Source of the DNA: Micromonospora chalcea
Lineage (GTDB): Bacteria > Actinomycetota > Actinomycetes > Mycobacteriales > Micromonosporaceae
Direction: 5' to 3'
NCBI RefSeq assembly: GCF_002926165.1
Contig: NZ_MAGP01000075.1
Location: forward strand, 1 to 64,000
Length of the DNA stretch: 64,000 nt
Part shown: piece by piece, positions 16,702-24,204 of the stretch
Position numbering within the stretch: the stretch's first letter is position 1
Layout: every line of letters begins with the position of its first letter
Notes under the pieces: model-generated
Told to the model about the DNA's origin: nothing
Database searches by the model: none
The model's input: the letters and a program-made list of their open reading frames with translations, nothing else
Program-made: the position numbers and the translations under genes

Positions 16702-17922
16702 TCAGACCGTGAAGCCGTGGAACAGCACCGAGGCCAGTCCGAGCGCGAGCACCAGGTTGAACACGGTGGCCGCGCCGAACACGGTGACCGGCCGCCAGCC
16801 GGCCTCGCGCAGCGACGACACGCGGACCTCCAGGCCGATGCTGACGAAGGCCAGGATGAGGAACCAGACCCGCAGGTCGGTGACGATCGCCATGGTGGCC
16901 TTGCCGTCCGCCCCGGCGGCGTCGAGGTACCAGGTGGCGATCACCGAGGCGGCGACGAACCCGAGGACGAACTTCGGGAACCGACGCCACAGCTCGCCGA
17001 GCCCAGGCCGCGGGGTGTCCGGACGGCGCTCCACGCGCAGCGCGAAGTACGCGGTGAGCGCCACCGCCACCACGCCCATCAGCGCGTTCTGGGTGACCTT
17101 GACGATGCTGGCGATCTGGAGCGCGTCCTCACCGGCGAGCGCGCCCGCCGCGGTGACGGCGGCGGTGGTGTCGATGTTGCCGCCGATCCAGGCACCGGCG
17201 ACCGCGTCGGAGAGGCCGAGCACGTCGGCCAGCCACGGCAGCAGGAAGATCGACGGCAACGCGAACGCGATGACCAGGCTGGCCGTGTACGCGAGCTGTT
17301 CCCGGCGTGCCCGGACCGCGCCGGCGGCGGCGATCGCGGCGCTCACCCCGCAGATCGACACGGCCGAGGCGAGCAGCGCCCGCAGTTTGTCGTCGAGGCC
17401 GAAGCGCCCGGCCAGCCACCAGGTGAACAGGAACACGCCGCTGATCAGCAGCAGCGCCTGGGCGATGGCGGGACCGGCGGCGCTCGCGATGACGGCGAGG
17501 TTGATCGAGGCGCCGAGCAGCACCAGGCCGGTCTTGATGAAGAACTCGGTCCGGAACGCGGCGGAGATCCGGTCGCGCAGGCCGGTCACGGTGACCACCA
17601 GGTTGCCGAGCAGGCCGAGCAGGATCGCGTAGACCGGGTACTCGATCGCGGTGGCCACCTCCTCGACCGCGCTGCCCTCGGCCCAGACCGGCACGTTCTG
17701 TTCCAGGTAGCGGGTGAGCGCGGCCAGCCCGAGCACCACCAGCAGACCCACGGCGGTCCAGGCCCAGAACGCGCCGGAGCGCAGGTCGGCCGGGGGCGGC
17801 GCGTCCGCGGGCGTACCGTCCGGTCGGTCCACTGAGGTCGCGGCGGCTGGGGTGTCCGCGGTGGAGGCCGCGGACGGCCCGGCGGCGGTGCTGCGAACGG
17901 CGGGCTCCGGTGCGGCGGCCAT
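16702..17922 (-). CDS. YeiH/YadS-type putative sulfate exporter (PSE family), integral membrane
   Basis: Integral membrane protein of the YeiH family (UPF0324, Cons_hypoth698), annotated as putative sulfate exporters; in some actinomycetes they go with taurine or sulfonate breakdown. About ten TM helices follow a ~45-residue Pro/Ala-rich cytosolic tail. Family segments: LLGLLGNLVVTVTG, KTGLVLLGASINLAVI, SAVSICGVSAAIAAAGAV, GAWIGGNIDTTAAVTAAGA and IASIVKVTQNALMG. It has 406 residues. I chose the ATG at 17922 because it shares one base with the stop of the small upstream gene (TGATG); a GTG one codon earlier (17925) is the alternative. No sulfur-metabolism gene is adjacent, so the substrate is open. 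Confidence 0.85.
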   Translation of the reverse strand: MAAAPEPAVRSTAAGPSAASTADTPAAATSVDRPDGTPADAPPPADLRSGAFWAWTAVGLLVVLGLAALTRYLEQNVPVWAEGSAVEEVATAIEYPVYAILLGLLGNLVVTVTGLRDRISAAFRTEFFIKTGLVLLGASINLAVIASAAGPAIAQALLLISGVFLFTWWLAGRFGLDDKLRALLASAVSICGVSAAIAAAGAVRARREQLAYTASLVIAFALPSIFLLPWLADVLGLSDAVAGAWIGGNIDTTAAVTAAGALAGEDALQIASIVKVTQNALMGVVAVALTAYFALRVERRPDTPRPGLGELWRRFPKFVLGFVAASVIATWYLDAAGADGKATMAIVTDLRVWFLILAFVSIGLEVRVSSLREAGWRPVTVFGAATVFNLVLALGLASVLFHGFTV

Positions 17923-18068
17923 CACGGCACCAGCCCGGCGGGGATGGCGCCGACCAGCACCAGGAGCAGCAGCGCGAGGCCGAGGACAGTGGCGGCCCAG
18001 TCCTCGCTGAAGGCGAGCCGGGACGTGCCTGCGGTGGGCGGTTCGGGTGGCGTGGGCGCGTTGCTCAT
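17922..18068 (-). CDS. 48-residue single-pass membrane protein coupled to YeiH
   Basis: Short gene reading MSNAPTPPEPPTAG, then a polar segment with SRLAFSEDWAATVLG, then one hydrophobic helix (LALLLLVLVGAIPAGLVP) up to the stop. Support is threefold: AGGAG lies seven bases before the ATG, the stop overlaps the YeiH start by one base, and the amino acid pattern (Pro-rich head, one helix) is that of a real small membrane protein. Nothing in another frame competes. I infer an accessory or stabilising subunit of the exporter. Confidence 0.75.
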   Translation of the reverse strand: MSNAPTPPEPPTAGTSRLAFSEDWAATVLGLALLLLVLVGAIPAGLVP

Positions 18069-18136
18069 GGAGGGCTCCTACGGGTACGCGCGGGCGAGGG
18101 AGGGCAGCCGAAGGCTCATCGACCCCACGGAGAGTT

Positions 18137-18155
18137 TCCTACTTAACTAGTAGGA
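18137..18155. promoter_or_regulatory. Palindromic operator candidate upstream of the YeiH operon
   Basis: TCCTACT (18137-18143) and AGTAGGA (18149-18155) form a perfect 7-bp inverted repeat around TAACT. It lies 69 bases before the small membrane protein's ATG and ends one base before the TetR gene's stop codon. Size and symmetry fit a TetR-type operator, so the adjacent TetR regulator is the natural candidate to bind it. Confidence 0.55.
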
Positions 18156-18947
18156 TTACAAGGTCTTCCCGCGCTCCGGCTCACCCGCGGCACGTTCGGC
18201 GACCACCACCGAGATGCCGTCGAGCACCCGCTGCAGACCGAACTCGAAGGCGTGGTCCGGCCCGTACGCCGCGCCGTGCGCCATGCCCGCGGCCGTGCCG
18301 ACCCGCGCGGCGAGCGGGAAACTGCCGACGGTCATGAACTTCTCCAGCCAGGGCCCGTGCGTCTGCCACCACTGGTCGTCGGTCATCCCGGTCTCACGTT
18401 CCAGCTCGGCCACGTCCAGCGCGACCCGCGCCGCGCTCTTGGCGTGCCCCAGCACGAGCGTGAGCACCGCGTCCATCTCCACGTCGTCGAGCCCGATGTC
18501 CGCGACGGCGCGCAGCTCGTAGTCGTACTTCGCGAGCACGTTCGGGCCGAGCACCGGCCGGGTCGTCTCGGCGCGCAGCAGCCACGGGTGGGACCGGTAG
18601 AGCGCCAGATTGTCCCGCGCGATCCGTTCCAGCCGGCCCCGCCAGCCACCCGGCACGTCGGCCGGGCGCGGGAGGTCACCGAGAACGGCGTCCACCATGA
18701 CGTCGAGCAGTTCCGCCTTTCCCGGCACGTACGTGTAGACGGACATGGTGCCCACGCCGAGCGCCTCGCTGACCCGGCGCATGGTGAGCGCGTCGATGCC
18801 CTCGGCGTCGGCGATCTCGATCGCGGCGCGCACGATCCGGTCGACGCTGAGACCGGGACCGGCGCCACGGCTGGCCGGCTCCCGGGTGCGCCAGAGAAGG
18901 GCCAGGCTGCGGGCGGGATCGGCCTTGCGCCGGCGCTCCTTCGACAT
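18156..18947 (-). CDS. TetR/AcrR-family regulator with TetR_C-type ligand domain
   Basis: Transcriptional repressor of 263 residues. The N-terminal HTH reads IVRAAIEIADAEGIDALTMR followed by VSEALGVGTMSVYTYVPGKAELLD; GTMSVYTYV is the recognition helix of the TetR subfamily that has the tetracycline-repressor C-terminal domain. A ~30-residue basic tail (SKERRRKADPARS) precedes the HTH, as in many actinomycete homologues. It lies directly upstream of and on the same strand as the YeiH unit, with a palindrome between them. The ligand is unknown. Confidence 0.88.
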   Translation of the reverse strand: MSKERRRKADPARSLALLWRTREPASRGAGPGLSVDRIVRAAIEIADAEGIDALTMRRVSEALGVGTMSVYTYVPGKAELLDVMVDAVLGDLPRPADVPGGWRGRLERIARDNLALYRSHPWLLRAETTRPVLGPNVLAKYDYELRAVADIGLDDVEMDAVLTLVLGHAKSAARVALDVAELERETGMTDDQWWQTHGPWLEKFMTVGSFPLAARVGTAAGMAHGAAYGPDHAFEFGLQRVLDGISVVVAERAAGEPERGKTL

Positions 18948-19034
18948 GGTGCCGTCATCCTACCGGCCACGCCGGTCGCGGCCCGTCGGCGGGACGCCGG
19001 GCAAAAACCACGAGAATTGTTCGGGCAAAAAGAA

Positions 19035-19052
19035 TGGCGGGTTCTCCCGCCA
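19035..19052 (+). other. Hairpin in the leader region of helR
   Basis: TGGCGGG (19035-19041) and CCCGCCA (19046-19052) are perfect complements around TTCT. It lies in a 222-base gap between the divergent TetR and helR genes, about 25 bases before the RAE-like palindrome. It could be a structured element or only base composition. Confidence 0.35.
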
Positions 19053-19074
19053 CTACCAACATATAGCGCACCCC

Positions 19075-19093
19075 CGGTCTTGCGGCAAGCCCC
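19075..19093 (+). promoter_or_regulatory. Rifamycin-associated element (RAE)-like motif upstream of helR
   Basis: The 19 bases CGGTCTTGCGGCAAGCCCC contain an exact CTTGCGGCAAG core. As I remember it, the published RAE consensus is GGGGCTTGCGGCAAGGCCC; 16 of 19 positions match. RAEs lie upstream of rifamycin-resistance genes in actinomycetes and mediate induction by rifamycins. This one is 77 bases before the helR start codon, the expected place. Confidence 0.75.
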
Positions 19094-19169
19094 GGGTGGT
19101 GGCGCAGAATTGCCGGCCGTAAACCATTGCCGAGGCATTCGAAAAGCCGCGAAGAGCGGAGGCTCGGCC

Positions 19170-21341
19170 GTGCCCGTGATCGGAGACGAGTTGAATCTGC
19201 CTGCCACCAGCGTTTTCGATCTTCCCGAGCGTCTGTCGGCCAAGGCCGACCCGGATCTGATCGCCACCGACGAGCGGCACTTCGCCGTCATCGCGGACAG
19301 CCTGCGCCGCTCGATCGCCGAGTTGACCGACCGGCTCGACGCGACGCGCCGGTCCGCCGGCGGCCGGGGCCGGCAGGCCGTCGACCGGGACCAGGAGGTC
19401 CGGCGGTTGAGCGCGCGCCTGCGTACGCTGCGCCGTTACGGCCTGGACCTGTGCCTGGGCCGGATGGTCGGCGCGGACGGCGCGGCCCCGGTGTACGTGG
19501 GCCGACTCGGCCTGACCGACGGCGCGGGCGGCCGGCTGCTGCTGGATTGGCGCTCCCCCGCCGCCGAGCCGTTCTTCGGCGCCACTCACGCCGACCCGAT
19601 GGGCCTGGTCAGCCGCCGCCGGTACCGGTGGAGCCGAGGGCGGATCACCGACTACTGGGACGAGGTGTTCACCGCCGACGCTCTGGCCGGGCACGCCGCG
19701 CTGGACGACCAGTCGGCGTTCATCGCCAGCCTGGGCGCGACCCGGTCGGCGCGGATGCGTGACGTGCTCGGCACCATCCAGGCCGACCAGGACGCGATCA
19801 TCCGGGCCGGTTCCCGGGGCGCGCTGGTGGTCGACGGCGGTCCCGGCACCGGCAAGACGGTGGTGGCGCTGCACCGCACCGCGTACCTGCTGCACGCCGA
19901 CCAGCGCCTCGGCGAGCGCCGCGGCGGGGTCCTCGTCGTCGGGCCGCACCAGCCGTACCTGAACTACGTCTCCGACGTGCTGCCCAGCCTGGGCGAGGAG
20001 GACGTGCAGATCTGCACCCTGGCCGACCTGGTGCCGGAGGGCGCGGCGGCGGCGCCGGAGACCGACCCGGAGGTGGCCCGGCTGAAGGCGTCGGCGGACG
20101 TCGTGCGGGCTGTCGACGCCGCGGTCCGGTTCTACGAGGAGCCGCCCGCGACCGGGATGACAGTCGGGGTCGGGGACGCCGAGCTGCGGCTGACCGCCGA
20201 CGACTGGGCGACGGCGTTCGAGGGCGCCGGCCCGGGCGTCGGGCACAACGAGGCCCGCGACGACGTGTGGGAGGAACTGGTCACGATCCTGGTGGAGAAG
20301 TACCGCGGGGACGAGCCGGAGGAGGCGGTCCGCCGGGCACTGGGACGCGACCGGGAACTGGTGACCGCGTTCGGCCGGGCGTGGCCGCTGCTCGACCCGC
20401 TCGACGTGGTGGCCGACCTGTGGTCGGTGCCGGCCTACCTGCGCCGGTGCGCGCCCTGGCTGAGCGTCGAGGAGATCCGTACGCTGCGGCGGGCCGACGC
20501 CCGGGCCTGGACGGTCGCGGACCTGCCGTGGCTGGACGCGGCCCGGCGGCGGGTCGGCGACCCGGAGGCGTCGCTGCGGCGGCGCCGCGACGAGGCGGTG
20601 CTGGCCGCGCAGCGCGCGGAGATGGACACGGTGGTCGACGCGCTGATCGCGTCGCACGCCTACGACGACGGCGAAGGTCTGATGACCATGCTGTACGGCG
20701 AGGACATGCGCACCAGCCTGGTCGACTCCAGCGCGTTGAGCGTGGCCGATCCGGACCTGCTGGCCGGGCCGTTCGCGCACGTGGTGGTGGACGAGGCGCA
20801 GGAGCTGACCGACGCGCAGTGGCAGATGCTGCTGGCGCGCTGCCCGTCGCGCAGCTTCACAGTGGTCGGCGACCGGGCGCAGGCGCGGCACGGGTTCACC
20901 GAGTCGTGGCCGCAGCGGCTGGCGCGGGCCGGGTTCGACCGGGTCGAGGTGGCGACGCTGACAGTCAACTACCGCACCCCGGCGCAGGTGATGGCGGCGG
21001 CCGAGCCGGTGATCCGGGCGGTGCTCCCGGACGCCAACGTGCCCACGTCCATCCGCGACGGCGCGCCCGTGCGGTACGGCGACCGCGCCGACCTGCGCGC
21101 GGTGGTGGACGGCTGGCTCGCCGCCCATCCCGAGGGCGTCGCGTGCGTCATCGGCGATCCCGGGTTCCCGGCGACCGACCGGGTCCGGTCGCTGACGCCG
21201 GAGCTGGCGAAGGGGCTGGAGTTCGACCTGGTGGTGCTGGTCGACCCGGAGTCCTTCGGCGACGGCATCTCCGGCGCGGTGGACCGGTACGTCGCGATGA
21301 CCCGGGCCACCGGCGAGCTGGTCGTGCTCACCGGGCCGTGA
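19170..21341 (+). CDS. helR: HelR-type RNA polymerase recycling motor ATPase (HelD family)
   Basis: Superfamily 1 helicase-like ATPase of the HelD group. HelR of Streptomyces venezuelae displaces rifamycin from RNA polymerase and gives rifamycin tolerance. The N-terminal ~110 residues form an antiparallel coiled coil that reaches into the RNAP secondary channel in homologues. Walker A GGPGTGKTV is at about residues 222-230, Walker B VVVDEAQEL near 540, the motif VVGDRAQARHG follows, and the C-terminal motifs TVNYRTPAQVM and VDRYVAMTRAT complete the motor. The GTG at 19170 has GGAGG seven bases upstream (19158-19162) and gives 723 residues, the length expected of HelR. The open frame continues upstream to 18252 but that stretch is antisense to the TetR gene. 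The RAE-like motif supports the HelR rather than general HelD assignment. Confidence 0.88.
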   Translation: MPVIGDELNLPATSVFDLPERLSAKADPDLIATDERHFAVIADSLRRSIAELTDRLDATRRSAGGRGRQAVDRDQEVRRLSARLRTLRRYGLDLCLGRMVGADGAAPVYVGRLGLTDGAGGRLLLDWRSPAAEPFFGATHADPMGLVSRRRYRWSRGRITDYWDEVFTADALAGHAALDDQSAFIASLGATRSARMRDVLGTIQADQDAIIRAGSRGALVVDGGPGTGKTVVALHRTAYLLHADQRLGERRGGVLVVGPHQPYLNYVSDVLPSLGEEDVQICTLADLVPEGAAAAPETDPEVARLKASADVVRAVDAAVRFYEEPPATGMTVGVGDAELRLTADDWATAFEGAGPGVGHNEARDDVWEELVTILVEKYRGDEPEEAVRRALGRDRELVTAFGRAWPLLDPLDVVADLWSVPAYLRRCAPWLSVEEIRTLRRADARAWTVADLPWLDAARRRVGDPEASLRRRRDEAVLAAQRAEMDTVVDALIASHAYDDGEGLMTMLYGEDMRTSLVDSSALSVADPDLLAGPFAHVVVDEAQELTDAQWQMLLARCPSRSFTVVGDRAQARHGFTESWPQRLARAGFDRVEVATLTVNYRTPAQVMAAAEPVIRAVLPDANVPTSIRDGAPVRYGDRADLRAVVDGWLAAHPEGVACVIGDPGFPATDRVRSLTPELAKGLEFDLVVLVDPESFGDGISGAVDRYVAMTRATGELVVLTGP

Positions 21342-21342
21342 C

Positions 21343-21379
21343 CCGTGCCCCGGGGGCGGCGCACGCCCCCGGGGCACGG
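21343..21379. terminator. 16-bp perfect hairpin shared by helR and the DrrB-like gene
   Basis: Bases 21343-21358 pair without mismatch with 21364-21379 around the loop GCGCA. It fits exactly into the 39-base gap between two convergent genes, so one element ends both transcripts. Confidence 0.88.
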
Positions 21380-21380
21380 C

Positions 21381-22190
21381 TCAGCGGCTGAGCGCCCGGT
21401 AGCGGCGCAGCGACAGCGGCAGGAACACGGCGATCAGCCCGAGCGGCCAGAGCACCGCCAGCAGCGGGTGGTGCGCGGCCACCCAGGAGTCGCCGCCCCA
21501 GCCGGGGTTGCCGAACAGCTCCCGGGTGGCCCCGACCGTGGCGGACAGCGGGTTCCATTCGGCGACCGCGCCCAGCCACGCGGGCATGGTGGACGGCGCC
21601 ACGAACGCGCTGGACAGGAAACCGAGCGGGAACTCCAGCGTCTGCACGGCGGTCACCGCGCTCTGCCCCTTGACGGTCAGGCCGAGGAAGACGCCCACCC
21701 AGACCAGCGCGAACCGCAGCAGCAGGATCAGCCCGAACGCGGTGAGCGTGTCACCGAGGTCGCCGCGCGCCCGCCACCCGACGGCCAGGCCGACGAGCAG
21801 CATGACGGCGAGCGTCACCACCGCGAACATCAGGTCGGCGACAGCGCGGCCGAGCAGCGGCGCCAGCCGCGACACCGGCATGGACCGCAGCCGGTCGGTG
21901 ACACCGCGGTCCAGATCCGCCGCGACCGCCATGGTGGTCATACTGATGCCGAAGACCATGGTCATGGCGAACATCCCGGGCATCAGGAACTCGCGGTAAC
22001 TGCCGCCGCCTGGTACCTGGAGCGCGCCGCCGAACAGGTACGCGAACATCAGCACCATCAGGATGTCGAAGCCCAGCGAGCCGATCAGCGGGCCGGGCTC
22101 GCGCCGCCAGTGCGCCAGCGCGCGCCCGGTCAACGTCAGGCCGTCACCGGCCAGCGACGCACGCCGGGCCGGGTTCACCGTCGCGGTCAC
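21381..22190 (-). CDS. DrrB-like ABC-2 transporter permease
   Basis: Membrane subunit of an ABC-2 type exporter of the daunorubicin-resistance (DrrB) group. Six TM helices are visible, beginning with IGSLGFDILMVLMFAYLFGGA. The ABC-2 signature region is FPLGFLSSAFVAPSTMPAWL, then WNPLSATVGATRELFGNPG, both typical of DrrB proteins. The GTG at 22190 overlaps the ATPase stop by four bases (GTGA), giving 269 residues. The substrate is unknown. It neighbours helR convergently, which places two antibiotic-tolerance type functions together. Confidence 0.9.
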   Translation of the reverse strand: MTATVNPARRASLAGDGLTLTGRALAHWRREPGPLIGSLGFDILMVLMFAYLFGGALQVPGGGSYREFLMPGMFAMTMVFGISMTTMAVAADLDRGVTDRLRSMPVSRLAPLLGRAVADLMFAVVTLAVMLLVGLAVGWRARGDLGDTLTAFGLILLLRFALVWVGVFLGLTVKGQSAVTAVQTLEFPLGFLSSAFVAPSTMPAWLGAVAEWNPLSATVGATRELFGNPGWGGDSWVAAHHPLLAVLWPLGLIAVFLPLSLRRYRALSR

Positions 22191-23155
22191 GCGGTCACCT
22201 CCACGCCGGTGCGGGCGGCGGAGGACGTGGCAGTGAGCTGGAGGAACACCTCGTCCAGTGTGGGCCGCCGCAGCGCCACGTCGGCCACGCCCACGCCGTC
22301 GGCGTCGAGTGCGCGCAGCACCTCGGTCAGCGCACCGGCCCGCTCGCCGACCTGGGCGCTGACCGCCCGCCGGTCCGGATCGACAGCCGGTTCGGAGCGG
22401 GCCACCGCGCGCAGCCGGCTCGCGGCGGCGGCGAGGTCGACGGCGTCGCGGACGACCAGTTCGATCCGGTCGCCGCCCAGGCGGGACTTGAGCGCGTCCG
22501 GGGTGCCCTCGGCGATCACCCGCCCGGCGTCGAGCACGCAGACGCGGTCGGCGAGCTGGTCGGCCTCGTCCAGGTACTGCGTGGTCAGCAGCACCGTGGT
22601 GCCGCCGCGCACCAGGTCGCGTACCGCCTCCCACACCTCGTTGCGCCCGCGCGGGTCCAGCGCCGTGGTCGGCTCGTCGAGGAACAGCACCGACGGCGCG
22701 AGGATCATCCCGGCGGCCAGGTCGAGGCGGCGGCGCATGCCACCGGAGTACGTGCGTACCGGCCGGTCGGCGGCGTCGGCGAGCCCGAACCGGTCGAGCA
22801 GTTCGGTCGCCCGCCGCCGCGCCCCGGCCCGGCCCAGGTGGAACAGGCGGCCGAAGATGACCAGGTTCTCCCGGCCGCTCAGCGCCTCGTCCACCGCCGG
22901 ATGCTGGCCGACCAGGCCGATGCGGTGGCGTACCCGGTCGGCCTGCCCGGCCACGTCGTAGCCGGCGACCTCGGCCCGCCCGGCGTCGAAGCGCAGCAGC
23001 GTGGCGAGGATGCGTACGGCTGTGGTCTTGCCCGCGCCGTTCGGGCCGAGCAGCCCGCACACGGTGCCCGGTGACACGCGCAGGTCGAATCCGTCCAGCG
23101 CCATGTTGTCCCCGTACCGCTTGCGCAGGCCCTCCGCGAGGATCGCGTGTTCCAC
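22187..23155 (-). CDS. DrrA-like ABC exporter ATPase
   Basis: Cytosolic ATPase of the DrrA family that powers drug export with the DrrB-like permease. Walker A is GPNGAGKTTAV, signature YSGGMRRRLDLA, Walker [19 protein letters not shown]-loop LLTTQYLDEADQLAD. The C-terminal tail includes the DrrA-specific LRRPTLDEVFLQLT. I chose the GTG at 23155, with GGAGG at 23165-23169 (complement), giving 322 residues and the start EHAILAEGLRKRYG. A longer reading from 23194 begins with an Arg-rich stretch and would run over the operator palindrome, so it is less likely. Confidence 0.9.
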   Translation of the reverse strand: MEHAILAEGLRKRYGDNMALDGFDLRVSPGTVCGLLGPNGAGKTTAVRILATLLRFDAGRAEVAGYDVAGQADRVRHRIGLVGQHPAVDEALSGRENLVIFGRLFHLGRAGARRRATELLDRFGLADAADRPVRTYSGGMRRRLDLAAGMILAPSVLFLDEPTTALDPRGRNEVWEAVRDLVRGGTTVLLTTQYLDEADQLADRVCVLDAGRVIAEGTPDALKSRLGGDRIELVVRDAVDLAAAASRLRAVARSEPAVDPDRRAVSAQVGERAGALTEVLRALDADGVGVADVALRRPTLDEVFLQLTATSSAARTGVEVTA

Positions 23156-23184
23156 GTCTGTCCCCCTCCGTCGACGACGGCCAC

Positions 23185-23203
23185 TACCGTACAACGTACG
23201 GTA
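23185..23203. promoter_or_regulatory. Perfect TetR-type operator palindrome upstream of the DrrAB-like pair
   Basis: TACCGTAC (23185-23192) and GTACGGTA (23196-23203) are exact inverted repeats around AAC. It sits 30-48 bases before the DrrA-like GTG, in the only gap (73 bases) in front of the exporter genes. No TetR gene is adjacent; the nearest is at 18156-18947. Confidence 0.65.
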
Positions 23204-23228
23204 AGCCGTCCGCCAGGGACTGCGGCGC

Positions 23229-24107
23229 CTAGCGCTTGAGCAGCACGCGCAGCGCCTCGGTGATCTCGCCCGGCGCCTCCTCGGCCATGAAGTGCCCGGC
23301 CGTGGTGGTGCGGTGCTCCAGGTCCGGCGCCCAGGCCCGCCACACCGCCGCCGCGTCGTAGCCGAGCGCGGCGCCCCAGTCCTGCTGGATGACGGTGACC
23401 GGCATGGTCAGCCGCCGCCCGGCGTCCCGGTCCGCCCGGTCGTGCGTCACGTCGATCCCGGCCGAGGCCCGGTAGTCGGCGACGATCGAGTCGACCGCCT
23501 CGCGGGAGGCCCGCAGGTACTCGGCGCGCACCTGCGCCGGCATGGCCGCCGGGTCACCGGCCCAGGCGTCCAGGAAGTGCCCGAAGAACGCGTCAGCGCT
23601 GGCCGCGATCATCTGCTCGGGCAGGCCGGGCGGCTGCGCCATCAGGTAGAGGTGGAACGCCACCGAGGCGGACGCGCCGTGCAGCACGTCCCACATGTCG
23701 AGGGTGGGCAGCACGTCGAGCGACGCCAGGTGGGTGACCGCGTCCGGGTGGGCGAGGCCGGCCCGGACCGCCACCAGGGCGCCCCGGTCGTGCCCGGCGA
23801 GCGCGAACCGCTCGTGTCCGAGCGCGCGGGCCGCCGCCACCACGTCGGCGGCCATGGTCCGCTTGCTGTACGTGTCCTCGCTGGCAGCGGCCGGCTTGTC
23901 GCTGGCGCCGTAGCCGCGCAGGTCCGGGCAGATCACCGTGTGCTCGCCCGCCAGGTCGGCGGCGACGTGCCGCCACATCAGGTGGGTCTGCGGGAAGCCG
24001 TGCAGCAGCACGACCGGGCTGCCGGAGCCGCCCACCGCCACGTTCAGCGTCACCCCCTCGGCGACCGGAACGCGCTGGTAGTCGAATCCCGCGATGGTGG
24101 TGCTCAT
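23229..24107 (-). CDS. Alpha/beta hydrolase, haloacetate dehalogenase-like
   Basis: Alpha/beta hydrolase of 292 residues. The oxyanion motif is LLHGFPQTHLMWR and the nucleophile elbow LAGHDRGALV, so the nucleophile is Asp, not Ser; this is the arrangement of haloalkane/fluoroacetate dehalogenases and epoxide hydrolases. CPDLRGYGASDKP follows the strand-4 pattern of the FAc-dehalogenase group. The catalytic His is in TTAGHFMAEEAP. The start ATG at 24107 has GAGGG upstream. The substrate cannot be told from sequence. It is divergent from an AfsR/SARP-type regulator, with an 11-bp-phased direct repeat between them. Confidence 0.85.
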   Translation of the reverse strand: MSTTIAGFDYQRVPVAEGVTLNVAVGGSGSPVVLLHGFPQTHLMWRHVAADLAGEHTVICPDLRGYGASDKPAAASEDTYSKRTMAADVVAAARALGHERFALAGHDRGALVAVRAGLAHPDAVTHLASLDVLPTLDMWDVLHGASASVAFHLYLMAQPPGLPEQMIAASADAFFGHFLDAWAGDPAAMPAQVRAEYLRASREAVDSIVADYRASAGIDVTHDRADRDAGRRLTMPVTVIQQDWGAALGYDAAAVWRAWAPDLEHRTTTAGHFMAEEAPGEITEALRVLLKR

Positions 24108-24153
24108 CTCGATCCCTCTTTCGTCTCGTCGTACCTGACCAGCGTGGCGGCGC

Positions 24154-24173
24154 CCGATGAGCAACCGATGAGC
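24154..24173. promoter_or_regulatory. Two direct repeats with 11-bp phase (SARP box candidate)
   Basis: CCGATGAGC occurs at 24154-24162 and again, identical, at 24165-24173, an offset of exactly 11 bases. SARP/AfsR proteins bind heptamer direct repeats at 11-bp spacing close to the -10 element. The pair lies in the 97-base gap between the hydrolase (start 24107) and the BTAD regulator (start 24205). Confidence 0.6.
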
Positions 24174-24204
24174 GCGATACGGTGACCGCTGTCGAGGAGG
24201 GTCG

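Noticed and set aside
18252..19169. Long N-terminal extension of HelR
   Set aside because: The stretch is antisense to the TetR gene, low in complexity, and the GTG at 19170 has a perfect ribosome site and gives the normal length.
21381..23060. ATPase-permease fusion in the DrrAB-like locus
   Set aside because: The open frame through the ATPase region is out of frame with the Walker motifs; the two genes overlap by four bases in different frames.
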